From assembly GCA_902602515.1 (NCBI GenBank), contig CACKRG010000008.1:1-43706 (forward strand): DNA of 43,706 bases. Reading direction: 5' to 3'. The DNA is from an uncultured Alphaproteobacteria bacterium (lineage in GTDB: Bacteria; Pseudomonadota; Alphaproteobacteria; HIMB59; GCA-002718135). Numbering within the stretch: the stretch's first letter is position 1; each line of letters starts with the position of its first letter. Shown here piece by piece: positions 24,448 to 33,297 of this stretch. The position numbers were made by a program, and so were the translations under genes. The notes beneath the pieces were generated by a model. That model was not told the DNA's origin and made no database searches. It saw only the letters and a program-made list of their open reading frames with translations.

Positions 24448-25843
24448 ACTTATAATTTACACCGCTTAGATGTAACTGATTTTCAATAATTGCTATCAAA
24501 GACTTAAGGCCTTCTTGAGAAGTAGACTCTGCTCTACAAGTTAGTTGGTTTTGAGTATTACTAGCTCTCATTAGAAACCATCCATCATGATTTTCAACTC
24601 TTATTCCATCAATTTCTATTATTTTACCTTCTGTATTTTTTATTCTTTCTTTTATTTCTTCAATAATTAAAAATTTTTTGGTTTCATCTACATCAAATCT
24701 TACTTCAGGTGTTGAAAATGTTTTAGGAAATTTATCAACTAAATCAAACAAACTTTCATTTTGGTTACTTAAAATCCTAATAAGTCTTAGTGCTACATAT
24801 AAAGCATCATCGTATCCATAAAAATCATCGCCATAACATACATGCCCGCTCATTTCTCCTGATAATGGAGATTTTAACTCCTTCATTTTTTCTTTGATAG
24901 GTGAGTGGCCAGTTCTTTCCATAATAGGAAGGCAACCCATCTTTTTTGACTCATCAAAAAAAACCTTACTGCACTTCACATCCATAATAATTTTAGGATT
25001 TTTATATAAATTTTTTATTTCTGAGCACAAAACTAACATATATTGATCTGCCCAAACAATATTACCAAAATTATCAATAACACCTAACCTATCTCCGTCA
25101 CCATCAAAAGCCATACCTAAATCACAATTATTTTCTTTTACTGATTTTATTAATTGCTGCATATTTTTTGGCACTGTTGGATCAGGATGATGATTTGGAA
25201 AGTTACCATCTACATCTTTATTTAATAATATATTTTCAGTATTATGAAGTTTTGCTATAAGTTTATCAATTACTACTCCCATTGCACCATTACCAATATC
25301 CCAACTAATTTTTAATTTTCTTTTGATATGAATATTTTGCAAAATTCTCTCGATATAGTTATCAATTATATTTACATCATTAATCTTACCATTTCTTTTC
25401 TCAAGTTTAGTAGTTGAAATAATTTTTTGAAAATTTTGAATATCGTCACTAAAAAAACTATGTTTGTTTAAAACCATTTTAAACCCATTATATTCTGAAG
25501 GATTGTGAGATCCTGTAATCATAATTGCTGCATCTGTTTTTAAATGATAATCAGCAAAATATAACATTGGAGTTGGACACATTCCAATATTGAAAACATA
25601 TGAACCTGAATCTTTTAGTCCATGACTAAGAGCATCATACAATCTAGGTGAAGTTAACCTACCATCATAGCCTACAGAAATTTTACTAGAGTCAAGCTTG
25701 GAATGGACAAGATTTCCAAAAATTCGTCCTATAGTATAAGCAGTATTTTCAGTAATATTTTTATCAACAACTCCCCTAATATCATACTCACGTAATACTT
25801 CAGGATCAAATTCTGTAATTTGGAAACTATTTTCCAGTACCAT
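24437..25843 (-). CDS. phosphomannomutase/phosphoglucomutase (AlgC-like)
   Basis: A 468-aa alpha-D-phosphohexomutase that interconverts mannose- or glucose-6-phosphate and -1-phosphate. Phosphoserine loop TGSHNPSEYNG (catalytic Ser about 112), metal-binding DGDGDRLGVID, sugar-specificity loop GEMSGH, and a C-terminal phosphate-binding region MRASNTQNQLTCRAES. Two starts are possible, ATG at 25843 (taken here) and TTG at 25858; both overlap the end of ugd by more than 15 nt. Adjacent ugd suggests it makes sugar nucleotide precursors for surface polysaccharide. Confidence 0.9.
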   Translation of the reverse strand: MVLENSFQITEFDPEVLREYDIRGVVDKNITENTAYTIGRIFGNLVHSKLDSSKISVGYDGRLTSPRLYDALSHGLKDSGSYVFNIGMCPTPMLYFADYHLKTDAAIMITGSHNPSEYNGFKMVLNKHSFFSDDIQNFQKIISTTKLEKRNGKINDVNIIDNYIERILQNIHIKRKLKISWDIGNGAMGVVIDKLIAKLHNTENILLNKDVDGNFPNHHPDPTVPKNMQQLIKSVKENNCDLGMAFDGDGDRLGVIDNFGNIVWADQYMLVLCSEIKNLYKNPKIIMDVKCSKVFFDESKKMGCLPIMERTGHSPIKEKMKELKSPLSGEMSGHVCYGDDFYGYDDALYVALRLIRILSNQNESLFDLVDKFPKTFSTPEVRFDVDETKKFLIIEEIKERIKNTEGKIIEIDGIRVENHDGWFLMRASNTQNQLTCRAESTSQEGLKSLIAIIENQLHLSGVNYKFTV

Positions 25844-27122
25844 AATACTTATATCCAATTTTCTCTAATTCATTTCCATTATAAATATTTCTTAAATCGA
25901 AAATTTTTTTATCATTTACAAATTTTCCTATAGTTTCAAAATTTAAAGCTCTAAATTCATTCCACTCAGTCGCAATGATTATTGCATCAGTTTTATTGCA
26001 AGCATCAATAGCTGTTTCACAATAAGCAAAACTACTAAATTCCTTTTTTGCATTTTCCATTGCCTCTGGATCATAACATTTTATTGTATATCCATTATTT
26101 TTTAACAATAATGCTAATTTAATTGAAGTTGATTCACGTATATCATCGGTATTAGGCTTAAAACTTAATCCCAACAAGCCCAGAGTAGCATTGGAATTTG
26201 TATTATTAATTATTTTTGTAGCAATATTATTAATTCTTTCTTGATTTGATTGGTGTACTGCATTGACGATTGATAAATTTATATTATATTTTTTAGCTGT
26301 TGATGAAAACGCTTTAACATCTTTAGGAAAACAAGAGCCACCATATCCCGGACCTGCATTTAAAAATTTTGAACCAATTCTTTGATCAATGCCCATAGCT
26401 TTTGATACATCTTGAACGTTTGCGCCAACAGCTTCACACAAGTCGGCAATCTCATTTATAAATGCAACTTTTGTTGCAAGAAAACTATTAGATGCATACT
26501 TAATTATTTCAGATGTTTCAATTGATGTTGAAACTAAAGGTGTTTCTCTTAAATATAATGGTCTGTAAAGTTCTCTCATCATATTTTCAGATTTTTTATT
26601 CTCAGTTCCTATAACGACTCTGTCAGGCCTTATAAAGTCGTTAATAGCTGAGCCCTCTCGCAAGAATTCTGGATTGGAAACTACATCAAAATTTTCTTTT
26701 ATAACTTTTTTTTCAATAATTTTTTTCACGTGTTTAGTTGTACCAACTGGTACAGTAGATTTTGTTACAACTAAACAATATTTTTTTATGTTTAAACTAA
26801 TTTGTTCAGCAACTTTCCATACATAACTTAGATCTGCATCATCTTCCAACCTTCTACTAGGAGTGCCAACAGTTATAAAAACTATATCCGCATCAATCAT
26901 TGATTCTTTTAATGAAGAAGAAAATGATAATAGCTTTGTATTATTTAAATGTTTTAAAAGTAAATCATCCATTCCTGGTTCATAAAATGGACACTTACCT
27001 AAATTTAAATTAGAAATTCTTTTTTCATCTGTATCTACACAAATAGTCTTGTAACCAAATTCAGCAAAACATGCACCTGTTACTAAACCTACATAGCCTG
27101 AACCTACAATAACTAATTTCAT
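25827..27122 (-). CDS. ugd: UDP-glucose 6-dehydrogenase
   Basis: A 431-aa NAD-dependent enzyme that oxidises UDP-glucose to UDP-glucuronate. The Rossmann motif GSGYVGLVTGACFA starts at residue 7, EPGMDDLL and PEFLREGSAINDF follow, and the catalytic Cys264 lies in GPGYGGSCFPKDV. C-terminal UDP-binding domain has LGLSFKPNTDDIRESTS. The gene is followed by the overlapping mutase, which supplies glucose-1-phosphate for UDP-glucose, so the pair likely serves capsule or LPS precursor supply. Confidence 0.94.
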   Translation of the reverse strand: MKLVIVGSGYVGLVTGACFAEFGYKTICVDTDEKRISNLNLGKCPFYEPGMDDLLLKHLNNTKLLSFSSSLKESMIDADIVFITVGTPSRRLEDDADLSYVWKVAEQISLNIKKYCLVVTKSTVPVGTTKHVKKIIEKKVIKENFDVVSNPEFLREGSAINDFIRPDRVVIGTENKKSENMMRELYRPLYLRETPLVSTSIETSEIIKYASNSFLATKVAFINEIADLCEAVGANVQDVSKAMGIDQRIGSKFLNAGPGYGGSCFPKDVKAFSSTAKKYNINLSIVNAVHQSNQERINNIATKIINNTNSNATLGLLGLSFKPNTDDIRESTSIKLALLLKNNGYTIKCYDPEAMENAKKEFSSFAYCETAIDACNKTDAIIIATEWNEFRALNFETIGKFVNDKKIFDLRNIYNGNELEKIGYKYYGTGK

Positions 27123-27190
27123 TAGGAACCTATAAACCTGATTTATGATCTATCAAATGAGAAATTGTTACTTATAATAACAAATATTTG

Positions 27191-28210
27191 TCAAATAACT
27201 TTATGAACTGAACCTCTTTCAATAATTTGAGATCTTGCTAGATAATTTCTAGTTTCTTTGCCATCAATATTTTTGTCTAATAAAATATTAATAGCTCTTT
27301 TCCCAAGCTCCTTGACAGGAAATGATACAGCTGTAATTGGGGGCGAACTCAAATCTCTCACCAAAGGTCCATCAAAAGTAATAATTGATATATCTTTACC
27401 TATTTCATAATTTAGATAGTTGCATGCTTTAATTGCACTAAGAGCAGAAAACTCTGTGGAACATATAATCGCAGAAATTTTTTTATTTTTTGTTAGCATT
27501 TTTTTTATAACTTCAAAACTTTTTTCAGGCTCCTCTAATTTCACTGACGTATAATAGTTTTTATTAAATTTAATTTTATTTTTTTTTAGATTTTTTAAAA
27601 AGGATGATTTTCGCTCATTTGCAAAATTATACTTTTCAGAAATATTAATATATGAAATATGATGATGGTTTTTATTAATTAAATAATTTATTATTATCTC
27701 AATTGCACCTTCATTGTCTAAATCAACCCAAGAGAAATTACTTTTTGACTTAGTCTTGCCCCATGCAACATAATTTATATTATATCTTTTTAACATTTCA
27801 ATTCGTTTGTCATTTGTTTTAATATTTTGTAAAACAATATTCTCAATTTTTTGTTCTAGTATTAATTTCTCATAAGCTTTTATTTCCTCATCTTCACTTT
27901 TAGCAAACAAAATTTGTAACTGAATACTTTCGGATAATAACTCATCAGACATACCTGCAATAAATTGAAAAAAATTTCCTTGATTTAAGGTACTAGTATT
28001 AGTTCCATAAATTGGAAGAACATATCCAACTGTTTTTGTTTTGCCACTTGCTAAAGTGCTTGCATAAGGATTGGGGCTATATTGATATTTATTAGCAAAT
28101 CTTTTAACTCTTTCTCTTGTTTTATCACTTACATCTGGATATCCACCAAGAGCTCTTGATACAGTGGTAATTGATAAATCCAATTTTTTTGCTAATTCCT
28201 TTATATTCAT
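27191..28210 (-). CDS. LacI-family transcriptional regulator of the sugar transport/catabolism cluster
   Basis: A 339-aa regulator. The N-terminal HTH is typical LacI: MNIKELAKKLDLSITTVSRA, followed by YPDVSDKTRERVK and the hinge region YSPNPYASTLASGKTKTVG. A periplasmic-binding-protein-like effector domain follows. ATG at 28210 is taken in place of an upstream start at 28240, since the HTH begins directly there. It is divergent from aglEFG, and a perfect 16-bp palindrome with CG centre (typical LacI-family operator) lies 36 bp upstream of its start; a near-identical palindrome precedes the second transporter at 35572. It probably represses both and itself. The effector sugar is unknown. Confidence 0.9.
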   Translation of the reverse strand: MNIKELAKKLDLSITTVSRALGGYPDVSDKTRERVKRFANKYQYSPNPYASTLASGKTKTVGYVLPIYGTNTSTLNQGNFFQFIAGMSDELLSESIQLQILFAKSEDEEIKAYEKLILEQKIENIVLQNIKTNDKRIEMLKRYNINYVAWGKTKSKSNFSWVDLDNEGAIEIIINYLINKNHHHISYINISEKYNFANERKSSFLKNLKKNKIKFNKNYYTSVKLEEPEKSFEVIKKMLTKNKKISAIICSTEFSALSAIKACNYLNYEIGKDISIITFDGPLVRDLSSPPITAVSFPVKELGKRAINILLDKNIDGKETRNYLARSQIIERGSVHKVI

Positions 28211-28240
28211 AAATATTATGAATAACTCACAAATAAGCAA

Positions 28241-28269
28241 TTGACAACCAAAACGTTTTGGTAAAATAT
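28241..28269 (+). promoter_or_regulatory. aglE promoter with LacI-family operator inside the spacer
   Basis: TTGACA (28241-28246, -35) is followed immediately by the perfect palindrome ACCAAAACGTTTTGGT (28247-28262); a weaker -10 (AAATAT at 28264-28269, 17-nt spacer, or TAAAAT at 28262) comes next. An operator filling the spacer would block RNA polymerase. The divergent regulator start is 36 bp away, so autoregulation is likely. Confidence 0.8.
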
Positions 28270-28306
28270 ATCAATATATTAAAGTATTTATAAATATGGA
28301 GGAATA

Positions 28307-29614
28307 ATGAATAAATTATTTAAAATTTTATTAGCTACTTTCTCATCTTTTTTCTTAAGCTTCTCTGCTTTTGCAGGGGGACATTATACTGGGCCAGATT
28401 TAACTGGTCAAAAAGTAGTAATGTTTGGTCCTTGGTTATCACCAGAACAAGAAACAATGAGAGAAGTAGGCGCTATATTTGAAAAAGCTACAGGAGCAAC
28501 TTTTGAATATGGTGGTTCAGATAGTTTTGAACAACAAGTTATGATTGATCTTAAGGCGGGAAGTGCTGCAGATTTAGTTGTATTTCCTCAACCAGGCCTA
28601 GCTGCAAACGCAGCAGCAATGGGAGGATTAGTTCCTCTTGGGGATGACATAAAGCAAATGGTTTTAGACAACTATGCTGCTGGTCAATCATGGGTTGATC
28701 TTTCAACTTATGCAGATGAAAATGGTAATGATCAGTTCAATGCAATTTTCTTCAGAACAAACGTTAAAAGTTTAGTTTGGTATTCACCGGATAACTTTGA
28801 AGACAATGGTTATGAAGTTCCTGGGACAATGGAAGAGTTAATTGCATTAACAAGACAAATGGCTTCAGATGGAAATACTCCATGGTGTATTGGTCTTGGT
28901 TCAGGTGCAGCGACTGGTTGGCCTGCAACTGACTGGATGGAAGATATTATGCTAAGAACGCATACTCCTGATGTCTATGACATGTGGGTATCTAATGAAA
29001 TGCCTTTTAATGACCCAAGAGTTATTGAAGCAATGAATTTCTTTGGAACTTTTGCATTGAATGACAAGTTTGTTAATGGTGGATCTAAAGCAGTAGCAAC
29101 TACTGATTTTAGAGATGCTCCAAATGGACTTTTTACTTCTCCTGCAGAGTGCATGATGCACAGACAAGCTAGTTTTATTCCTGCATTCTTTCCTGAAGGA
29201 GTTGAAGCAGGTGTAGATTATGATTTCTTTTATTTCCCAGCATATGCAACTAAAGATTTAGGAACTCCCGTACTTGGAGCTGGAACATTAGTAGCTGCTA
29301 CTAATGATAATCAAGCAACAATTGAGTTCATTAAATTTTTAATGCATCCTGAAGCCCATGAATATTGGATGGCTAAAGGTGGTTTTCTAACTCCTCATAA
29401 AGGTGTAGATGGAAGCAAATATGCTAGTGAAACTTTTAGAAAACTTGGTGAAATCTTAACAGGCGCTACTACGTTTAGATTCGATGCATCTGATTTAATG
29501 CCAGGTGCTATTGGAGCTGGTACTTTTTGGACTGGTATGGTTGATTATACCAACGGAAAATCAGCTCAAGATGTAGCTGATGCGATCCAAGATAGTTGGG
29601 ACGCAATTAAATAA
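28307..29614 (+). CDS. aglE: sugar (alpha-glucoside type) ABC transporter substrate-binding protein, AglE-like
   Basis: A 435-aa periplasmic binding protein of the CUT1 class. Signal peptide of about 23 aa ending SFSAFA-GG. Features: VVMFGPWLSPEQETMREVG, GSAADLVVFPQPG and NGSK-like repeats, GSGAATGWPATDWMEDIML and AYATKDLGTPVLGAGTLVAA; the general sequence follows AglE, which binds alpha-glucosides such as sucrose, maltose and trehalose in rhizobia. The start has a GGAGGAATA ribosome site 5-6 nt before ATG, the strongest in this cluster. A strong hairpin terminator directly follows it (29628-29664), so the binding protein is probably made in excess over the permeases. Confidence 0.87.
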   Translation: MNKLFKILLATFSSFFLSFSAFAGGHYTGPDLTGQKVVMFGPWLSPEQETMREVGAIFEKATGATFEYGGSDSFEQQVMIDLKAGSAADLVVFPQPGLAANAAAMGGLVPLGDDIKQMVLDNYAAGQSWVDLSTYADENGNDQFNAIFFRTNVKSLVWYSPDNFEDNGYEVPGTMEELIALTRQMASDGNTPWCIGLGSGAATGWPATDWMEDIMLRTHTPDVYDMWVSNEMPFNDPRVIEAMNFFGTFALNDKFVNGGSKAVATTDFRDAPNGLFTSPAECMMHRQASFIPAFFPEGVEAGVDYDFFYFPAYATKDLGTPVLGAGTLVAATNDNQATIEFIKFLMHPEAHEYWMAKGGFLTPHKGVDGSKYASETFRKLGEILTGATTFRFDASDLMPGAIGAGTFWTGMVDYTNGKSAQDVADAIQDSWDAIK

Positions 29615-29627
29615 TTCCTCTTGTTGA

Positions 29628-29664
29628 AACAGGCGAACAATTAACTTGTTCGCCTGTTTTTTTT
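29628..29664 (+). terminator. rho-independent terminator between aglE and aglF
   Basis: A 13-bp perfect stem AACAGGCGAACAA/TTGTTCGCCTGTT (29628-29640 with 29646-29658) with a 5-nt loop TTAAC, followed by a T8 tract that overlaps the stem end. It sits 14 nt after the aglE stop and just before aglF, so it probably works as a partial terminator that raises aglE over aglFG. Confidence 0.92.
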
Positions 29665-29680
29665 ATATATTTAACAATTA

Positions 29681-30664
29681 ATGACTATACTAAATTTAGT
29701 ATCTATCGTTTTTTTAGGTGTATTATTTTTTTTAGCATATTTTCATATCTCAAATTATATTTTAGATGCTTACGGCAAAAAAACACTGAAAGTATATAAT
29801 TTTGAAAATTCTCTAAGAGTCATAGTTTTTATAGCACCTGCATTTATAGTCTTATTTATATTTATATTATACCCAGTTTTTGAAACTATTAGACTTAGTT
29901 TTTACGATAAATTTGGAAGAGAATTTGTTGGACTATATAATTACAAGTGGGCGATTAATGATCCTGAATTTAGAAGAAGTATATTTAATAATTTAGTATG
30001 GTTACTTGTTGTGCCAACTTTAAGTACATTTTTTGGATTAGTAATTGCAAACTTAGCTGATAGAATTTGGTGGGGCTCAATTGCAAAGTCAATAATTTTT
30101 ATGCCTATGGCAATTTCATTTGTAGGTGCAGGAGTAATTTGGAAATTTATTTATGAATATAGAGGACCTGAAAATACACAAATTGGATTGCTTAATGCAA
30201 TTATAGTTTCATTTGGATATGAACCACAAGCATGGTTAACTATACCAATTTGGAACAATTTCTTTTTAATGGCTATAATGATTTGGATACAAACTGGATT
30301 AGCATTAGTTATTTTTAGCGCTGCATTAAGGGGAATACCCAAAGAAATGATTGAAGCAGCTAGAATTGATGGTGCTAGTGAATTAAAAATATTTTTTTCT
30401 ATAATTATTCCTTACTTAGAACAAACAATCCTCGTAATTTGGACCTTAATAACAATTATAGTTTTAAGAATATTTGATATTATTTTTGCTATGACAAATG
30501 GAGAATGGCAAACAGGAGTCTTAGCCAACTTAATGTATGATTGGATGTTTAGAGGCGGAGGTGACTCTGGAAGGGGAAGTGTTTTAGCTATTGTTATTAT
30601 GATTGGTGTTATCCCAATCTTAGCATGGAATTTGTACAAACATAGACAGGAACAAAAAGTTTAA
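29681..30664 (+). CDS. aglF: sugar ABC transporter permease, AglF-like
   Basis: A 327-aa inner-membrane permease with about eight hydrophobic segments. The EAA-loop that docks the ATPase is IPKEMIEAARIDGASELKIF at about residues 222-241. The N-terminus (residues 1-60) is longer than that of plain CUT1 permeases and carries an extra hydrophobic helix, as in AglF/MalF-like proteins. The stop overlaps the aglG start (TAATG). Likely partner of aglG and of the ATPase at 40297. Confidence 0.86.
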   Translation: MTILNLVSIVFLGVLFFLAYFHISNYILDAYGKKTLKVYNFENSLRVIVFIAPAFIVLFIFILYPVFETIRLSFYDKFGREFVGLYNYKWAINDPEFRRSIFNNLVWLLVVPTLSTFFGLVIANLADRIWWGSIAKSIIFMPMAISFVGAGVIWKFIYEYRGPENTQIGLLNAIIVSFGYEPQAWLTIPIWNNFFLMAIMIWIQTGLALVIFSAALRGIPKEMIEAARIDGASELKIFFSIIIPYLEQTILVIWTLITIIVLRIFDIIFAMTNGEWQTGVLANLMYDWMFRGGGDSGRGSVLAIVIMIGVIPILAWNLYKHRQEQKV

Positions 30665-31803
30665 TGAGGAAATTATCAATATCATCTATCTTATCACAAT
30701 TGTTACTTCTTTTCTTTGTTATTATTTGGATCATTCCTACATTTGGTCTCTTTATTAGCTCTTTAAGAGATAAAGATTTATTAGCTATAAGTGGATGGTG
30801 GACCTCTTTAACCACTACAAAGGTTAATGAAATTTATAGAATGTCTGGCATGGATAGTCAAATAGAAGAAGATGGTTATTTTAAAATTAAAGGAAAATTA
30901 TTTGATGAAAATTCAGGAAAAAAAATCCAAAGTTTTGGAATTACTTCCAAGAAAATTAATGAATTTAATATTGGTGATATTGCAACTTTTAAAGATGAAA
31001 GTGAAGTGTTTCTTGATGAATATGGTAATTATGAATGGAGATCAAAAATTCAATTTAAAAAGAAAAAAGGTAAAAGATTATTTACCACTTCATTAAGCCC
31101 TCCTGCGTTTACTTTTGAAAATTATAGAGAGGTTTTGTTTAAAGAGGGGATTGGCAGAGCTTTTGTTAATACAATGGCTGTAGCTTTGCCTTCAACACTA
31201 ATACCTCTTATTATATGTTCTTTTTTTGCCTACTCTTTGACTTGGATGAAATTTTATGGAAGAGATACTCTACTTGCAATAATAATTGCTTCACTTGTTG
31301 TCCCTCTTCAGATGTCTCTAATACCAATTCTGACAATATATAACGATTTTGGAGCATTATTTGGAGTAGCAGCCAAATCTTATCCTGGTGTATGGATGGC
31401 ACATACTGGTTTTGGATTGGCATCAACTACTTTTTTATTAAGAAATTTTTTAAAAAGTTTACCTAATGAAATGATGGAAGCCGCTAAAGTTGATGGTGCT
31501 TCTCATTATGATATTTTTTTACGGATAATTATACCTTTATCTATACCTGCATTTGCTTCAATATTTATTTTACAATTTTTATGGTGTTGGAACGATTTAT
31601 TAGTTGGTTTAGTATTTTTAGATCAGGTTCCAAGTGAAATAATATTAACTGCAAAATTAAAAGAATTACTTGGGTCTAGAGGAGAGAATTGGGAAATACT
31701 AACGACTGGCGCATTTGTATCAATGACAGTTCCTCTGTTTATATTTTTTGCACTCCAAAGATATTTTATTAGAGGTTTGGTTGCAGGATCAGTAAAAGGT
31801 TAA
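30664..31803 (+). CDS. aglG: sugar ABC transporter permease, AglG-like, with large periplasmic insert
   Basis: A 379-aa permease. The EAA loop is LPNEMMEAAKVDGASHYDIF near residue 275. TM1 (LLLFFVIIWIIPTFGLFISS) is followed by an unusually long hydrophilic insert of about 100 residues (about 38-140), rich in Lys and Glu, before the conserved FTFENYREVLF. AglG of rhizobia carries a similar insert. Start ATG at 30664 overlaps the aglF stop. It ends 5 bp from the convergent ferredoxin gene. Confidence 0.85.
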   Translation: MRKLSISSILSQLLLLFFVIIWIIPTFGLFISSLRDKDLLAISGWWTSLTTTKVNEIYRMSGMDSQIEEDGYFKIKGKLFDENSGKKIQSFGITSKKINEFNIGDIATFKDESEVFLDEYGNYEWRSKIQFKKKKGKRLFTTSLSPPAFTFENYREVLFKEGIGRAFVNTMAVALPSTLIPLIICSFFAYSLTWMKFYGRDTLLAIIIASLVVPLQMSLIPILTIYNDFGALFGVAAKSYPGVWMAHTGFGLASTTFLLRNFLKSLPNEMMEAAKVDGASHYDIFLRIIIPLSIPAFASIFILQFLWCWNDLLVGLVFLDQVPSEIILTAKLKELLGSRGENWEILTTGAFVSMTVPLFIFFALQRYFIRGLVAGSVKG

Positions 31804-31808
31804 TTATA

Positions 31809-32120
31809 CTAACTAATTTTAATATAAATTTTTTCACCATCAACCTTCACATCATAAGTTTTAAGACTGTCACAGGGTGGATCTTGAATTACTGCGCCTG
31901 TTTTAATATTAAATATACCTTGATGCATTGGACATTCAATTTCGTCATCAGTAACTAAACCATCCTCTAAATGTACATCTTCATGGGTACACATCCCGTC
32001 AGTAGCGTAAAAACCATCTTTAATATTGTAAATACAAAATGTTTTATCCCCGTGATCAAATCTTTTCAAATCCTCAAAATCGATGTCAATTTTGTCACAC
32101 ACATAGATCCAATTTTCCAT
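31809..32120 (-). CDS. Rieske-type [2Fe-2S] ferredoxin (MocE-like)
   Basis: A 103-aa soluble Rieske ferredoxin. The cluster motifs are MCTHEDVHLEDG (Cys-x-His) and ECPMHQGIFNIKTG (Cys-x2-His), with CDSLKTYDVKVDGEKIYI after. Such proteins pass electrons to oxygenases. The neighbour across the divergent gap is a three-histidine-box desaturase-like protein, so the two probably work together, as MocE and MocD do in rhizopine catabolism. It runs against the rest of the island's genes. Confidence 0.9.
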   Translation of the reverse strand: MENWIYVCDKIDIDFEDLKRFDHGDKTFCIYNIKDGFYATDGMCTHEDVHLEDGLVTDDEIECPMHQGIFNIKTGAVIQDPPCDSLKTYDVKVDGEKIYIKIS

Positions 32121-32126
32121 ATTTTA

Positions 32127-32138
32127 TAGATATATCTA
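32127..32138. promoter_or_regulatory. 12-bp palindrome in the ferredoxin/desaturase divergent promoter region
   Basis: A perfect TAGATATATCTA palindrome lies 7 bp from the ferredoxin start, in the 58-bp gap to the desaturase gene (start 32179, or 32224). The position suggests control of both genes. The AT-rich sequence makes chance palindromes common, so this is weak. Confidence 0.3.
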
Positions 32139-32178
32139 AATCAGAAATTTTAAACAATTATTTAAGTCTTGATTAACA

Positions 32179-33237
32179 ATGAAAAGTTATTGTAATACTT
32201 CATTTCTGAAATATATAAATGTAATGACAGCTAGCCTTAAAATTCAGACTGGTATAAATAATATATCCAGCGAGTGGTTTAGAGCAAAAATTGATAGAAA
32301 AAAACTTAAAGAACTCTCTAGAAGAAACGATTACGAAGGTTGGAAGCATATAATAATTTATGTTGCAACTATGGTACTTCTGGGAACTGCTTGTGTGTAT
32401 TCTTGGGGATCTCTATGGTTTGTTCCTATCTATCTTGCTTACTGTATGTTTTGGGGTGGTGCTGATGCTATTTGGCATGAATGTGGTCATAGAACTGCAT
32501 TTAAGACAAGAGTATTAAATGATTTCTTTTATCACATAGCTAGCTATATGAATAACTTTGAACCTGTAAGATGGCGATGGAGTCATTCATTGCATCACAG
32601 CTATACAGCTTCTGTAGACCCACATGATTTTGAAGCTGATGAAAGTATCTTTTCAAAGCCTTCTCTCTTTGGCTTTCTTATAAGATTTATTCCTGGTTAT
32701 TATTTTTTAATTCTTCACAAATCATTACATTTAGAAATTATACAACACGCAATTGGGTATGAAACAAAAGTAATGAAAGAATGTATACCTGAGGATAAAA
32801 AAACTAACTGTATTCGTAGCTCAAGAATTTTTGTAGCTCTTTGGTTAGTAACTATATTATCCTGCTTTTTCGTAGGTTCAGTTATTCCAATATTTTTATT
32901 TTTAATACCGAAATTTTTTATTTTTATGAACGTTGTTTGGGGCTTGACACAGCATATGGGTTTAAAAGAAGGAAGTAAGGATCATCGAGAGTCAACAAGA
33001 TCTGTTAGACTTAATCCTATTTTTAGTTTTATATATTGGAAAATGGAATACCATATAGAACACCATATGTTTCCAATGGTTCCCTCATATAATCTACCAA
33101 AACTACATGAGGAAATTAAAGATCAGTTGCCAAAACCCCAAACATTATTTGAGGCATACAAAGAAATCATTCCTGCTGTTATAAAGAAATCTAGAAATCC
33201 TGACTATTTCATACCTGTAAAAATTCCAAATATTTAA
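32179..33237 (+). CDS. fatty-acid-desaturase-fold oxygenase (MocD-like), membrane diiron
   Basis: A 352-aa membrane protein with the three histidine boxes of membrane diiron enzymes: HECGH (100-104), HSLHH (136-140) and HIEHH (292-296), plus TQHMGL (His259). There are about four TM segments. The closest named type I recall is MocD of rhizopine catabolism, a desaturase-like enzyme paired with a Rieske ferredoxin (MocE). Hydroxylation or O-demethylation of a sugar-like ring is the inference; a lipid desaturase role is the alternative. An internal ATG at 32224 (MTASLKIQ) is a possible start. An aldehyde dehydrogenase follows after 60 nt. Confidence 0.82.
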   Translation: MKSYCNTSFLKYINVMTASLKIQTGINNISSEWFRAKIDRKKLKELSRRNDYEGWKHIIIYVATMVLLGTACVYSWGSLWFVPIYLAYCMFWGGADAIWHECGHRTAFKTRVLNDFFYHIASYMNNFEPVRWRWSHSLHHSYTASVDPHDFEADESIFSKPSLFGFLIRFIPGYYFLILHKSLHLEIIQHAIGYETKVMKECIPEDKKTNCIRSSRIFVALWLVTILSCFFVGSVIPIFLFLIPKFFIFMNVVWGLTQHMGLKEGSKDHRESTRSVRLNPIFSFIYWKMEYHIEHHMFPMVPSYNLPKLHEEIKDQLPKPQTLFEAYKEIIPAVIKKSRNPDYFIPVKIPNI

Positions 33238-33297
33238 TTTTATATTATTGACATAAAATATAATTTTAGGTTTATTAAGTTTATAAGAAAAATTTAA

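Noticed and set aside
33248-33264. TTGACA followed by TATAAT upstream of the aldehyde dehydrogenase
   Set aside because: The two hexamers are only 5 nt apart, so they cannot form one promoter; a TTTATT 17 nt after TTGACA is possible but too weak to list as a feature.
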